NCBI RefSeq assembly: GCF_001544975.2
Contig: NZ_FCOG02000016.1
Coordinates: 62,001 to 126,000 of the forward strand
Origin: Caballeronia arationis
Lineage (GTDB): Bacteria > Pseudomonadota > Gammaproteobacteria > Burkholderiales > Burkholderiaceae
Direction: 5' to 3'
DNA length: 64,000 nt
Shown here: piece after piece, positions 25,665-33,579 of the stretch
Position numbering within the stretch: the stretch's first letter is position 1
How the letters are laid out: every line of letters starts with the position of its first letter
Notes under the pieces: model-generated
What the model was told of the DNA's origin: nothing
Seen by the model: only the letters and a program-made list of their open reading frames with translations
Database searches by the model: none
Translations under genes and position numbers: made by a program

Positions 25665-26630
25665 ATGCCGAACAAACTGCCTCCGCCTCCCATCGATCCG
25701 TCCACCGAATGGGGACTCGCCGACATCGTCTCCGGACTGCGCGCGTCGCGCGAGGAGTTGCATCGGACGCGCCACCCGCTCGGTATCCGCGAACTGCCGT
25801 CGCGCGATGCGATCGTGAAGATCGTCAACGGCCTGCGGGCCGCACTCTTTCCGACGCATTACGGCGCGCCCGATCTGACCGACGAAAGCGTCGACTACTA
25901 CGTCGGCCATACGCTCGAAAGCACGCTGCGGCTGCTGCACGAGCAGGTGCGTCGCGCGCTGCGCTTCCTGTCCGAGTCGCACGACCTGGGCGACGTCGAC
26001 CTCAGCAAGCGCGCTTTCGACATCTCGCGCGAATTCGGCGCGCAGTTGCCCGCCATCCGCGCGCTGCTCGTTTCCGATATCCAGGCCGCGTTCACCGGCG
26101 ACCCGGCCGCGCAGCACATCACGGAAATCCTGCTGTGCTATCCCGGCGTGGGCGCTATGACGCACCACCGCCTCGCGCACGCGCTGCACCGGCTCGGCGT
26201 GCCGCTGCTCGCGCGCTTCATCAACGAGATCGCGCATTCGGCGACCGGCATCGACATCCATCCGGGCGCGACGATCGGCCCGAGTTTTTTCATCGACCAC
26301 GGCACCGGCGTGGTGATCGGCGAGACGGCGGTGATCGGCGAGCGGGTGCGCGTGTATCAGGCGGTGACGCTCGGCGCGAAGAGCTTCCCGTCGGGCAGCG
26401 ACGGCGTGCTGGTTAAGGGCAACGCGCGGCATCCGATCGTCGAGGACGACGTGGTGATCTACGCGGGCGCGACGATTCTCGGCCGCGTGACGATCGGGCG
26501 GGGCTCGGTGATCGGCGGCAACGTGTGGCTTACGCACAGTGTGCCGCCGGGGAGCAGTGTGTCACAGGGCAAGGTGCGCGAAGGCAGCGGCACGGAGCCG
26601 CCGGACAACGGGCACAGCTACGGCGCGTGA
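25665..26630 (+). CDS. Serine O-acetyltransferase, EpsC/SrpH type
   Basis: A 321-residue enzyme that makes O-acetylserine for cysteine synthesis. The C-terminal left-handed beta-helix has the hexapeptide repeats and catalytic His (HSATGIDIHPGATIG, FFIDHGTGVVIGETAVIG, ILGRVTIGRGSVIGG). The long N-terminal helical domain (about 190 residues) marks the EpsC/SrpH subfamily rather than short CysE. The start is uncertain: ATG 25665 is preferred, but GTG 25641 in the same frame is open and neither has a strong site. It stands alone, convergent with folE. Confidence 0.9.
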   Translation: MPNKLPPPPIDPSTEWGLADIVSGLRASREELHRTRHPLGIRELPSRDAIVKIVNGLRAALFPTHYGAPDLTDESVDYYVGHTLESTLRLLHEQVRRALRFLSESHDLGDVDLSKRAFDISREFGAQLPAIRALLVSDIQAAFTGDPAAQHITEILLCYPGVGAMTHHRLAHALHRLGVPLLARFINEIAHSATGIDIHPGATIGPSFFIDHGTGVVIGETAVIGERVRVYQAVTLGAKSFPSGSDGVLVKGNARHPIVEDDVVIYAGATILGRVTIGRGSVIGGNVWLTHSVPPGSSVSQGKVREGSGTEPPDNGHSYGA

Positions 26631-26637
26631 GTTCGCG

Positions 26638-27288
26638 TCAGGTGTTCGAGACGCTGTAGGCGTTCTGATTGCCGACGATCGCGAGGAATTCACGGCGCGT
26701 GGAGGGATCGTCGCGGAAGGCGCCGAGCATGCGCGACGTGACCATCGACGCGCCTGCCTTGTGCACGCCACGCGTCGACATGCACTGATGCGCCGCCTCC
26801 AGGATTACGCCGACGCCGAGCGGCTGCAGTACTTCATCGAGCGTATCGGCGATCTGCGCCGTCATCTTTTCCTGAATCTGCAGGCGTTTGGCGAACGCAT
26901 CGACGAGCCGCGCCAACTTCGAAATGCCGACGACGCGCTTGCTCGGCAGATACGCCACATGCGCGCGTCCGATGATCGGCACCATGTGATGCTCGCAATA
27001 GCTCTCGAAGCGGATGTCCTTCAGCACGATCATCTCGTCGTAGCCTTGCACTTCCGAGAACGTGCGCGCGAGGATTTCACGCGGGTCCTGCTCGTAGCCG
27101 CGGAAAAATTCCTCGTACGCGCGGATGACCCGCGCCGGCGTATCGCGCAGACCTTCGCGGCGCGGATCGTCGCCGGCCCAGCGCAACAGCACCCTGACGG
27201 CGGCTTCGGCCTCTTCGCGGCTAGGACGATCGACGGAGGCCGCCGGCGTGTCCGAAGCGGAAGTGTTAGATCGACGCGGGGCGCTCAT
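26638..27288 (-). CDS. folE: GTP cyclohydrolase I
   Basis: A 216-residue enzyme for the first step of tetrahydrofolate synthesis, GTP to dihydroneopterin triphosphate. The zinc and catalytic motifs are [18 protein letters not shown] and the C-terminal Cys in HQCMSTRGV. The N-terminal 25 residues are a variable polar tail. GGAGTCATCG precedes the ATG. Length and motifs are standard for class IA. It is an isolated gene, which hints that it may be a second copy in addition to one in the folate operon. Confidence 0.95.
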   Translation of the reverse strand: MSAPRRSNTSASDTPAASVDRPSREEAEAAVRVLLRWAGDDPRREGLRDTPARVIRAYEEFFRGYEQDPREILARTFSEVQGYDEMIVLKDIRFESYCEHHMVPIIGRAHVAYLPSKRVVGISKLARLVDAFAKRLQIQEKMTAQIADTLDEVLQPLGVGVILEAAHQCMSTRGVHKAGASMVTSRMLGAFRDDPSTRREFLAIVGNQNAYSVSNT

Positions 27289-27362
27289 CGATGACTCCTC
27301 TGGCTTTATCTGGGGAAATCCATTGTTCCACGTTTTGGAATTCCAGGAAGCCCGCGCGGGCG

Positions 27363-27566
27363 CTAGGTCTTTCCGCCTCCGTCGATGCCGGATCCGGTGC
27401 GCCAGACCTCCTTGCCTTTCTCGGACAGTTCGCCGCTACTGCGCTCCTTGTCCGGCTGCGTGCCTTCCCGGGCCATTGCTCCGCCCGGCTGTTCCTGGGC
27501 CCTGGGTTTCTGCTCCTTGCGTTGGGCGATACGGTCTTCCTGCGAACGTCCGGCATAGTTGCTCAT
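27363..27566 (-). CDS. Small hydrophilic protein, 67 aa
   Basis: A 67-residue, highly charged protein ([20 protein letters not shown]...), likely disordered. AAGGAGAAG lies just before ATG 27566, a strong ribosome site. It shows no family signature. Similar Lys/Glu/Gln-rich short proteins are common in Burkholderia near stress genes. The stop lies about 75 bases from the folE start on the same strand. Confidence 0.6.
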   Translation of the reverse strand: MSNYAGRSQEDRIAQRKEQKPRAQEQPGGAMAREGTQPDKERSSGELSEKGKEVWRTGSGIDGGGKT

Positions 27567-27725
27567 GTCGCTTCTCCTTGCGTTTGGGCAGAGGAAAAGC
27601 GCGCAAGAGACGTTCCAAGGCTTCGCGCCGGGCGCGTTCCGGCTCATGCACGAAGCGCGCCAGCGCGCGCCCGTGACAAAGTGTTCAGCAGCGCGCGGGG
27701 CACCATGGCCGCACGCGCCGTGCGC

Positions 27726-28157
27726 TCACTGCGGAGGGCCTTTGTGCAGGCCGCCGAGGATCATCCACGAAACGCCGAACTTGTCGGCGACCATGCCGAA
27801 GCGTTCGGCGAAGAAGGTCGGCGTGAGCGCCATCTGCACCTGGCCGCCTTCGGCGAGCGCGTTGAAGAACTGCTCGGCTTGCGCAACGTCCTCGACCGTG
27901 AGCGAGAGCGATACGCCCTGGAAATTCGGCTTGCCGCTGCACATGCCGTCGGAGGCCATCACCTCGGTCTCGCCGATGCGAATTGACGAATGCATGATCT
28001 TTTCCGCCATCTCCGGGCGGCTCGTGCAGGCGTTGTTCTCCTGCGGGCCTTCCTTGTAGCGCATCATCATTTGCGACTGCGCGCCGAGTTTCTCCGAATA
28101 GAACTTCAGCGCTTCCTCGCAACGTCCTTCGAAAAACAGATACGGTTGAACTAGCAT
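27726..28157 (-). CDS. VOC-fold protein, PhnB-like
   Basis: A 143-residue protein of the glyoxalase/bleomycin-resistance (VOC) fold, PhnB/3-demethylubiquinone-methyltransferase-like subfamily. Hallmarks are VQPYLFFEGRCEEALKFY at the start, SSIRIGETEVMASDG in the middle and RFGMVADKFGVSWMI near the end. Such proteins are often metal-binding but many lack known activity. It follows the SnoaL-like gene by 14 bases, forming a two-gene unit divergent from a TetR gene that probably represses it. Confidence 0.9.
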   Translation of the reverse strand: MLVQPYLFFEGRCEEALKFYSEKLGAQSQMMMRYKEGPQENNACTSRPEMAEKIMHSSIRIGETEVMASDGMCSGKPNFQGVSLSLTVEDVAQAEQFFNALAEGGQVQMALTPTFFAERFGMVADKFGVSWMILGGLHKGPPQ

Positions 28158-28171
28158 GACTGCTCCTTGAG

Positions 28172-28594
28172 TTATGACTCGTCGTCGGGGTCCATGTCCA
28201 TCATGAGCGGCACCGACGCGTGCTCGTGCACGACGCGCCAGTCGCCGCCGATCCTGCGAAAGCCAACGGTGGCGCGCACCAGATTGTCCTGCCCGTCGAT
28301 GACGACACGATTGACGCTGTGCGCAAACGCGACGTCGCCATCGGTGACTACCTTGATGTCGTTCATCTCGAAGCTGATCGGTCCCTTCATGGAATCGAAC
28401 CAGCGCTGCCAGTGCTCGCGATAGCGCTCCGATCCCGTGAAGGATGCGGGCGGCACGACGTCGAACACGACGACGTCGCTTGCGTAGTGACGGATCAGCG
28501 AGTCGGCGTCCTTGGCGATTACCGCGTGCTGCCATTCGGCGATGAGTTCGCGGATGCGGGCTTCGGCGCCTGCGCGACCATTCGATTCGACCAT
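28172..28594 (-). CDS. SnoaL-like/NTF2-fold protein
   Basis: A 140-residue protein of the NTF2-like superfamily (IRELIAEWQHAVIAKDADSL, HYASDVVVFDVVPP, WRVVHEHASVP). The fold forms a small cavity used by some members for isomerase or hydrolase reactions; many are of unknown function. AAGGAGG precedes the ATG, an excellent site. It is first in the unit with the VOC gene, and its promoter overlaps paired TetR-type operators. Confidence 0.9.
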   Translation of the reverse strand: MVESNGRAGAEARIRELIAEWQHAVIAKDADSLIRHYASDVVVFDVVPPASFTGSERYREHWQRWFDSMKGPISFEMNDIKVVTDGDVAFAHSVNRVVIDGQDNLVRATVGFRRIGGDWRVVHEHASVPLMMDMDPDDES

Positions 28595-28664
28595 GCTCGC
28601 CTCCTTGCGTGCGTCGATGCACAACAATAAAAAAGCCCCTATAAAGCAGGCATTTTTTTGTTTG

Positions 28665-28677
28665 TGTACACCGTCCA
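28665..28677 (-). promoter_or_regulatory. TetR-type operator, half-conserved copy
   Basis: TGTACACCGTCCA shares the right half (CGTCCA) with the palindrome at 28697 and lies 32 bases from it, near the SnoaL-like promoter. It is probably a weaker second site. Confidence 0.45.
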
Positions 28678-28696
28678 CAAAAAATAGCAGAGATAA

Positions 28697-28709
28697 TGGA
28701 CGGCGTCCA
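28697..28709 (+). promoter_or_regulatory. TetR-type operator, palindromic copy
   Basis: TGGACGGCGTCCA is a 13-bp palindrome apart from its central base, between the divergent SnoaL-like and TetR genes. Position and symmetry suggest binding by the neighbouring TetR protein. Confidence 0.6.
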
Positions 28710-28734
28710 CATTGCGACGCCTGCAAAAAACAAT

Positions 28735-29367
28735 ATGACAAAACCGAAGCCGCGCACGACCTATCGTCATGGCGATCTGCGGCGTGCATTGCTCGATGCG
28801 GGCATCGAACTTGCGCGCGACGGCGGCCCGGATGCGGTCGTGCTGCGTGAGGCCACGCGGCGCGCGGGTGTCGTGCCGAATGCCGCTTACCGGCACTTCG
28901 CGAGCCGTCACGAATTGCTCGCGGCGGTGCGCGCGGCAGCGCTTTCAGCGGTGGCGATGGCGATGGAAGCCGAGCTTGCTGCGCTGCCGAAGAAGCGGCG
29001 GCGCGCGGACGCGGCGCGCGCGAGCCTGCGCGCCGTCGGCACCGGCTACTTGCGTTTTGCGCAAACCGAGACGGGGCTCTTTCGCACTGCGTTTACCGCG
29101 CCGAAATCCGAATGGGGGACGCACGACCCCGACAGCGCTGGAAAGAGCGGCCTCGATCCGTTTCAGTTGCTGAGTGCGGCGCTGGACCGGATGGTCGAAT
29201 CGGAGGTGTTGGCGGCCGCGCGCCGCCCTGACGCGGAATATCTCGCATGGTCGGCGGTGCATGGGTTCGCGCTGCTGCTGATCGAAGGGCCGTTGCAGCA
29301 GCTCGATCGCCGCGCGGCCGAGGCGCTCGGCGAGCGCCTCCTCGACATGGTCGAGAAGGGCATCTGA
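28735..29367 (+). CDS. TetR-family transcriptional regulator
   Basis: A 210-residue TetR regulator with the N-terminal HTH (HGDLRRALLDAGIELARDGG, then LREATRRAGVVPNAAYRHFA) and a C-terminal helical ligand domain. I start at ATG 28735; the ATG at 28696 would put the start codon in the palindromic operator. It is divergent from the SnoaL/VOC pair, the likely target, with paired operators in between. The ligand is unknown. Confidence 0.9.
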   Translation: MTKPKPRTTYRHGDLRRALLDAGIELARDGGPDAVVLREATRRAGVVPNAAYRHFASRHELLAAVRAAALSAVAMAMEAELAALPKKRRRADAARASLRAVGTGYLRFAQTETGLFRTAFTAPKSEWGTHDPDSAGKSGLDPFQLLSAALDRMVESEVLAAARRPDAEYLAWSAVHGFALLLIEGPLQQLDRRAAEALGERLLDMVEKGI

Positions 29368-29380
29368 GCGGCGCCCGACG

Positions 29381-30778
29381 TCACGACAGGCGAAGCTCGC
29401 GCGCGGTTGCATCGATCGCGGTCCGGGCTTTCGCGATCAGTTCGTCGATCTCCGCGTGCGAGATGACGAGCGGCGGCGACAACAGCATGCGGTCGCCGGT
29501 CGCGCGCATCACGAGATTGCCCTCGAAGCAGAAGTCGCGGCATAGCGTGCCGACTTCGCCGCCATTAGCAAAGCGCTTACGTGTGCGCGGCTCCTGCGCG
29601 AGCTGAATGCCCGCGACGAGCCCGGTTCCCGCAATCTCGCCGACGATGGGATGCGCCTCGAAGGTTTCGCGCAGGCGCTTCTGAAAATACGGGCCGGTGT
29701 CGTGCTTCACGCGCTCGACGATCCGTTCGTCGCGCAGCAGCTTCAGGTTCGCCACGGCGACAGCCGCCGCCACCGGATGCCCCGAGTACGTGAGCCCATG
29801 ATTGAACTCGCCATTGGCGACGATGACGTCCGCCACGCGATCGTGCAGACCCACGGCGCCCATCGGCACATAGCCGCTCGTGAGGCCCTTCGCCATGGTG
29901 ATGACGTCCGGTTCGAAGCCGAAGTGCTGGTGCGCGAACCATTCGCCCGTGCGGCCGAATCCTCCGATCACTTCATCGGCGGCGAGCAGCACGTCGTATT
30001 TCCGGCAGATGCGCTGGATTTCCGGCCAATAGGTCGAAGGCGGAAAGATCACGCCGCCCGCGCCCTGGAACGGCTCGCCGACAAACGCCGCGACATTGTC
30101 GGCCCCGAGTTCGAGGATCTTCGCTTCCAACTGCCGGGCACGCGCAAGCCCGAACTCGCCGGGCGTCATGTCGCCGCCTTCGCCGAACCAGTAGGGCTGG
30201 TCGATATGCACGATGTTCTCGACTTTCGAGGGCATCTGCTCGTGCATGTAGTCCATGCCGCCGAGCGTGCCGCTCGCTATCGTCGAGCCGTGATAGCCGT
30301 TCCTGCGCGCAATCACGAACTTTTTCTGCGGCTTGCCAAGCGCTGCCCAGTATCGATGGACGACGCGCAGCATCGTGTCGTTCGCTTCCGAGCCGCTGCT
30401 GCAATAGAAGAAGCGATTGAACGGCGCGGGCGCGAGTTCGGCAAGCAGCGCGGAGAGTTCGATGACGGGCGGATGCGTCGTCTTGAAGAACGTGTTGTAG
30501 AAGGGCAGTTCCTGCATCTGGCGATAAGCCGCCTCGGCAAGCTCACGCCGCCCGTAGCCGACGTTCACGCACCAGAGGCCGGCCATGCCGTCGATCATGC
30601 GCTTGCCGTCCGAGTCGATGAGATAGACGCCCTCCGCCTTGACGATCACGCGACTGCCGGCGCGGTTGAGCGCGGCCATGTCGGAGAAAGGATGGATGTG
30701 ATGCGCGGCGTCGAGCGCGCGGTATTCGGCGGTGGTGCGGTCCTGCTTCAATGCGATGGCTTCGATTCGATCGTTCAT
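29381..30778 (-). CDS. spuC: Putrescine--pyruvate aminotransferase, SpuC-like
   Basis: A 465-residue class III PLP aminotransferase. The PLP Lys is residue 297 in DVITMAKGLTSGY; the cofactor-binding region includes FFYCSSGSEANDT and LLAADEVIGGFGRTG. Length and neighbours agree with SpuC, which moves the amino group of putrescine to pyruvate, giving 4-aminobutanal. The gene ends the puuD-puuA-spuC unit on this strand, 23 bases after puuA. Related omega-aminotransferases act on other amines, so putrescine is inferred mostly from context. Confidence 0.88.
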   Translation of the reverse strand: MNDRIEAIALKQDRTTAEYRALDAAHHIHPFSDMAALNRAGSRVIVKAEGVYLIDSDGKRMIDGMAGLWCVNVGYGRRELAEAAYRQMQELPFYNTFFKTTHPPVIELSALLAELAPAPFNRFFYCSSGSEANDTMLRVVHRYWAALGKPQKKFVIARRNGYHGSTIASGTLGGMDYMHEQMPSKVENIVHIDQPYWFGEGGDMTPGEFGLARARQLEAKILELGADNVAAFVGEPFQGAGGVIFPPSTYWPEIQRICRKYDVLLAADEVIGGFGRTGEWFAHQHFGFEPDVITMAKGLTSGYVPMGAVGLHDRVADVIVANGEFNHGLTYSGHPVAAAVAVANLKLLRDERIVERVKHDTGPYFQKRLRETFEAHPIVGEIAGTGLVAGIQLAQEPRTRKRFANGGEVGTLCRDFCFEGNLVMRATGDRMLLSPPLVISHAEIDELIAKARTAIDATARELRLS

Positions 30779-30801
30779 CGTCTTGCTCCTTTGATTCGCG
30801 T

Positions 30802-32136
30802 TCATACGTGCAGCAGAAGATGCTTGCGTTCCCACGAGCTGATCACGCGGAAGAACGCTTCGTATTCGGTTTCCTTCAGCGCGAGATACGCACGCACGAA
30901 CTTCTCGCCGAGCATCTCCGCGAGCGGCTCGCATGCGGCCATCGTCGTAATGCCTTCTTCGAGATTGCGCGGCAGCTGATACGCGAGCGCGTATCCGTCG
31001 CTCGCGAGCGGTTGGGTGGGTTCGAGGTGTTGCGTTATGCCGAGATAGCCTGCAGCGAGCGTCGCTGCAATCGCCAGGTACGGGTTGCAGTCGACGCCCG
31101 GTATGCGGTTCTCGATGCGCCGCGCAGCCGGCTCCGAATGCGGCACGCGAAAGCCGGCGGTGCGGTTGTCGTAGCCCCACTGAACGTTGATCGGTGCAGC
31201 CATGAAACGCGAGAGCCGCCGATACGAGTTGATGTACGGCGCGAAGATCGGCATCAGCGCGGGCGTGTATTTCTGCAGGCCTGCGAGATATCCGTAGAAG
31301 AGCGCAGTCGGTTCGCCGTCGCGGCCGGTGAAGAGATTGCGCCCGCTTTCCGCATCGACGAGGCTCTGGTGCACATGCATTGCCGAGCCTGGTTCGTTCT
31401 CCATCGGCTTCGCCATGAAGGTCGCGTACATCTTGTGGCGCAGCGCGGCCTCGCGCACCGTGCGCTTGAAGAGAAACACGCGGTCCGCGAGCTTGAGCGG
31501 ATCGCCATGCAGGAAGTTGATCTCCATCTGCGCCGCGCCCACTTCGTGAATCAGCGTATCGACTTCCAGTTCCTGCACGTCGCAGTACTCGTAGATGTCT
31601 TCGAAGAGCGGGTCGAACTCGTTGACGGCTTCGATCGAATACGCCTGACGGCCGGTCTCGGGGCGGCCCGTCCGGCCTATCGGCGGCTGCAGCGGCAGGT
31701 CCGGGTCGCGGTTCATGTCGACGAGAAAGAACTCGAGTTCGGGCGCGACAACCGGCTTCCAGCCTTTATCCGCGTACTTGTCGAGCACCTGGCGCAACAC
31801 GCGGCGCGGCGAGATCGCGACGGGCGTGCCGTCGAAGTGCACGCAGTCGTGAATCACCTGCGCGGTCGGATCGACGGCCCACGGGATCAGGCGGATCGTC
31901 GACGGATCGGGCACGCAGACCATGTCGGGATCGGTGACGTCGGTCAGCGTGCCGTCGCCGGGATAGTCGCCAGTGACGGTCTGGATCATCACCGCCTGTG
32001 GCAGGCGCATCGTTTCGCCCGACTCGAACTTGCTGCGCGGCATGATCTTGCCGCGCGCGATGCCGGCCATGTCGGGAATGATGGCCTCGATCTCGGTGAT
32101 GCGATGCTGCTTCAGAAATTCGTCGATGCGTTGCAT
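30802..32136 (-). CDS. puuA: Gamma-glutamylpolyamine synthetase, glutamine-synthetase family
   Basis: A 444-residue member of the glutamine synthetase superfamily. It has the ATP/Mg ligands in APELEFFLVD and GAAQMEINFLHGD, the MENEPGSAMHVHQSL segment, and the Arg-rich active-site stretch FRVPHSEPAARRIENR. It lacks the adenylylation Tyr region of GlnA type I. PuuA/SpuI enzymes join glutamate to putrescine with ATP, the first step of gamma-glutamylated polyamine catabolism in the cytoplasm. Its start overlaps puuD by 25 bases, so the two are coupled. Confidence 0.9.
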   Translation of the reverse strand: MQRIDEFLKQHRITEIEAIIPDMAGIARGKIMPRSKFESGETMRLPQAVMIQTVTGDYPGDGTLTDVTDPDMVCVPDPSTIRLIPWAVDPTAQVIHDCVHFDGTPVAISPRRVLRQVLDKYADKGWKPVVAPELEFFLVDMNRDPDLPLQPPIGRTGRPETGRQAYSIEAVNEFDPLFEDIYEYCDVQELEVDTLIHEVGAAQMEINFLHGDPLKLADRVFLFKRTVREAALRHKMYATFMAKPMENEPGSAMHVHQSLVDAESGRNLFTGRDGEPTALFYGYLAGLQKYTPALMPIFAPYINSYRRLSRFMAAPINVQWGYDNRTAGFRVPHSEPAARRIENRIPGVDCNPYLAIAATLAAGYLGITQHLEPTQPLASDGYALAYQLPRNLEEGITTMAACEPLAEMLGEKFVRAYLALKETEYEAFFRVISSWERKHLLLHV

Positions 32137-32879
32137 GGTGTCAGTCCCTGGGTTGCGGTTTTGCGGCATGCGTTGCCAAAGGCGCGGAAGATCGCGGCCG
32201 ACAGGCGGTCTTGCGCGTGCTTCCATTCCGGGTGCCATTGCACGGCGAGCGCGAAGGCGTCTGCGTGCTTCACTCTGACCGCTTCGATGAGTCCATCGGG
32301 CGCGACGGCTTCGATTGCAAGGCCGTCCGCGAGACGCTCGATGCCCTGCGCATGCAGCGAATTCACGCGTGCCTCGCGCATGCCGCTCAAGGCATGCAGT
32401 ACGCCGCCCGCACGGATCTCGACCGGATGCGACGGGCCGTACTGGGTGTCGAGCGGGTCGTCCTTGCGCTCGCGATGCGATGGGTGCACATCGCGATTCA
32501 GCGTTCCGCCGAAAGCGACGTTCATCTCCTGCAGACCGCGGCAGATCGCCAGCACGGGCACGCCGCGTTCGATTGCGGCACGCATGAGCGGCAGCGTCGT
32601 CGCATCGCGCGCGGGGTCGTGCAGGGTGTCGGGCGCGCTCGCGGCGGCGCCATAGCAATGCGGCTCGACATTCGAATAACTGCCTGTGAAGAGCAGGCCA
32701 TCGACTGCGGCGAGCACGTCTTTTATCGGTTGCCTGACACCGAGGGCGGGCAGCACGAAGGCGAGCGCATGCGATCCATCGACGATCGCGGCGATGTACT
32801 TCTCGCCCGCGACATGCGATGGATGCGCACCGATCATCGTCCTGTCCGCACTGACTCCGACTACAGGAAGGGTTCGCAT
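32112..32879 (-). CDS. puuD: Gamma-glutamyl-GABA hydrolase, class I glutamine amidotransferase-like
   Basis: A 255-residue hydrolase with the amidotransferase triad: Cys113 in LAICRGLQEMNVAFGG, and His-x-Glu in VQWHPEW. PuuD cleaves gamma-glutamyl-GABA into glutamate and GABA. It is the first gene of the minus-strand unit, and its last 25 bases overlap puuA. The oxidase and dehydrogenase of the pathway (PuuB, PuuC) are not beside it and must lie elsewhere. Confidence 0.92.
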   Translation of the reverse strand: MRTLPVVGVSADRTMIGAHPSHVAGEKYIAAIVDGSHALAFVLPALGVRQPIKDVLAAVDGLLFTGSYSNVEPHCYGAAASAPDTLHDPARDATTLPLMRAAIERGVPVLAICRGLQEMNVAFGGTLNRDVHPSHRERKDDPLDTQYGPSHPVEIRAGGVLHALSGMREARVNSLHAQGIERLADGLAIEAVAPDGLIEAVRVKHADAFALAVQWHPEWKHAQDRLSAAIFRAFGNACRKTATQGLTPCNASTNF

Positions 32880-33579
32880 GAGATGAACTCGATAAACCGT
32901 GCGCGCGCACGGGGCAGCACTGCGCCCCGGCGTTTGCGCGCGGCAAAACCGTTGGGTTCGATTCCGGTCGTCAGCGGCAATCAGGCGCGGGCAAAGGCGA
33001 GGACAAAAGCAAAGGCGAGGACGAACGCCGGCCCGCGCTCAGGCGCGATGAAGCAATCGGATTGAAGGCGGAAGGATCAGCGAGAGAGGCGCTACGGCAG
33101 CAGCGACGACACGCCGACGCAATGGACCGCGATGAACGCGCGTGCGGCGACAGAGTTGTGACGTCGCACCGAGCGGCGCGACAGGATGGTGAACGCGGAC
33201 TGGAAGCGGCGATCGAAAAGACTGCCGCAGCGATCGGTAATGGAGCGCTCGGCGCGCGACGGCCCGGTGTACAGGCTTCTGCTCCATATGACCAAAGGGC
33301 TTCGGACTCTCACGATTTCACTCGATTGTTGAGGTTTGAGCGCTTCGCGAACGAAGCGAGGGGAAGCTGTCGCGCGGGTCGCTGGAAGTCGCGAATGCTG
33401 TGCGCGAAGTTGACGATTCCCTGTCACCGAGGATATACGAGCCAAAATCGGCGTCAATACGTTTTTTCCTCGGTCCGGTGGCACATGCGGGCATGCCTGC
33501 AACGAAACGAAGGACATCGAGACCGGTCGCAGCAATTCATTGATAATTACGCCTCATTCGCCAATCCGCCGCCGAGCCG
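32880..33579. promoter_or_regulatory. Divergent intergenic region, puuD versus ABC transporter
   Basis: A 700-base gap between the polyamine unit and the transporter. It contains a doubtful 60-codon ORF (32883-33065) rich in Ala/Lys/Arg repeats and otherwise no gene. The last 200 bases before 33580 become A/T-richer (AAAATCGGCGTCAATACGTTTTT), consistent with a promoter for the transporter. A small hairpin GCTTCGCGAACGAAGC lies near 33340. No clear operator repeat was found. Confidence 0.5.
32883..33065 (+). CDS. Doubtful 60-aa basic ORF
   Basis: MNSINRARARGST... is a 60-residue frame dominated by Ala, Arg and Lys, with a short internal repeat (RAKARTKAKART). AGGAAGGG lies 10 bases before the ATG. 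The composition could be chance in GC-rich DNA, and no family is evident. I list it only because the ribosome site is passable. Confidence 0.25.
   Translation: MNSINRARARGSTAPRRLRAAKPLGSIPVVSGNQARAKARTKAKARTNAGPRSGAMKQSD

Noticed and set aside
28696-28734. Earlier ATG for the TetR gene
   Set aside because: It lies in a palindromic operator, has no ribosome site, and would add 13 residues not expected before the HTH.
32954-32966. GGTTCGATTCC resembling a tRNA T-loop
   Set aside because: The flanking bases cannot form the T stem, and no acceptor or anticodon arm is found around it.
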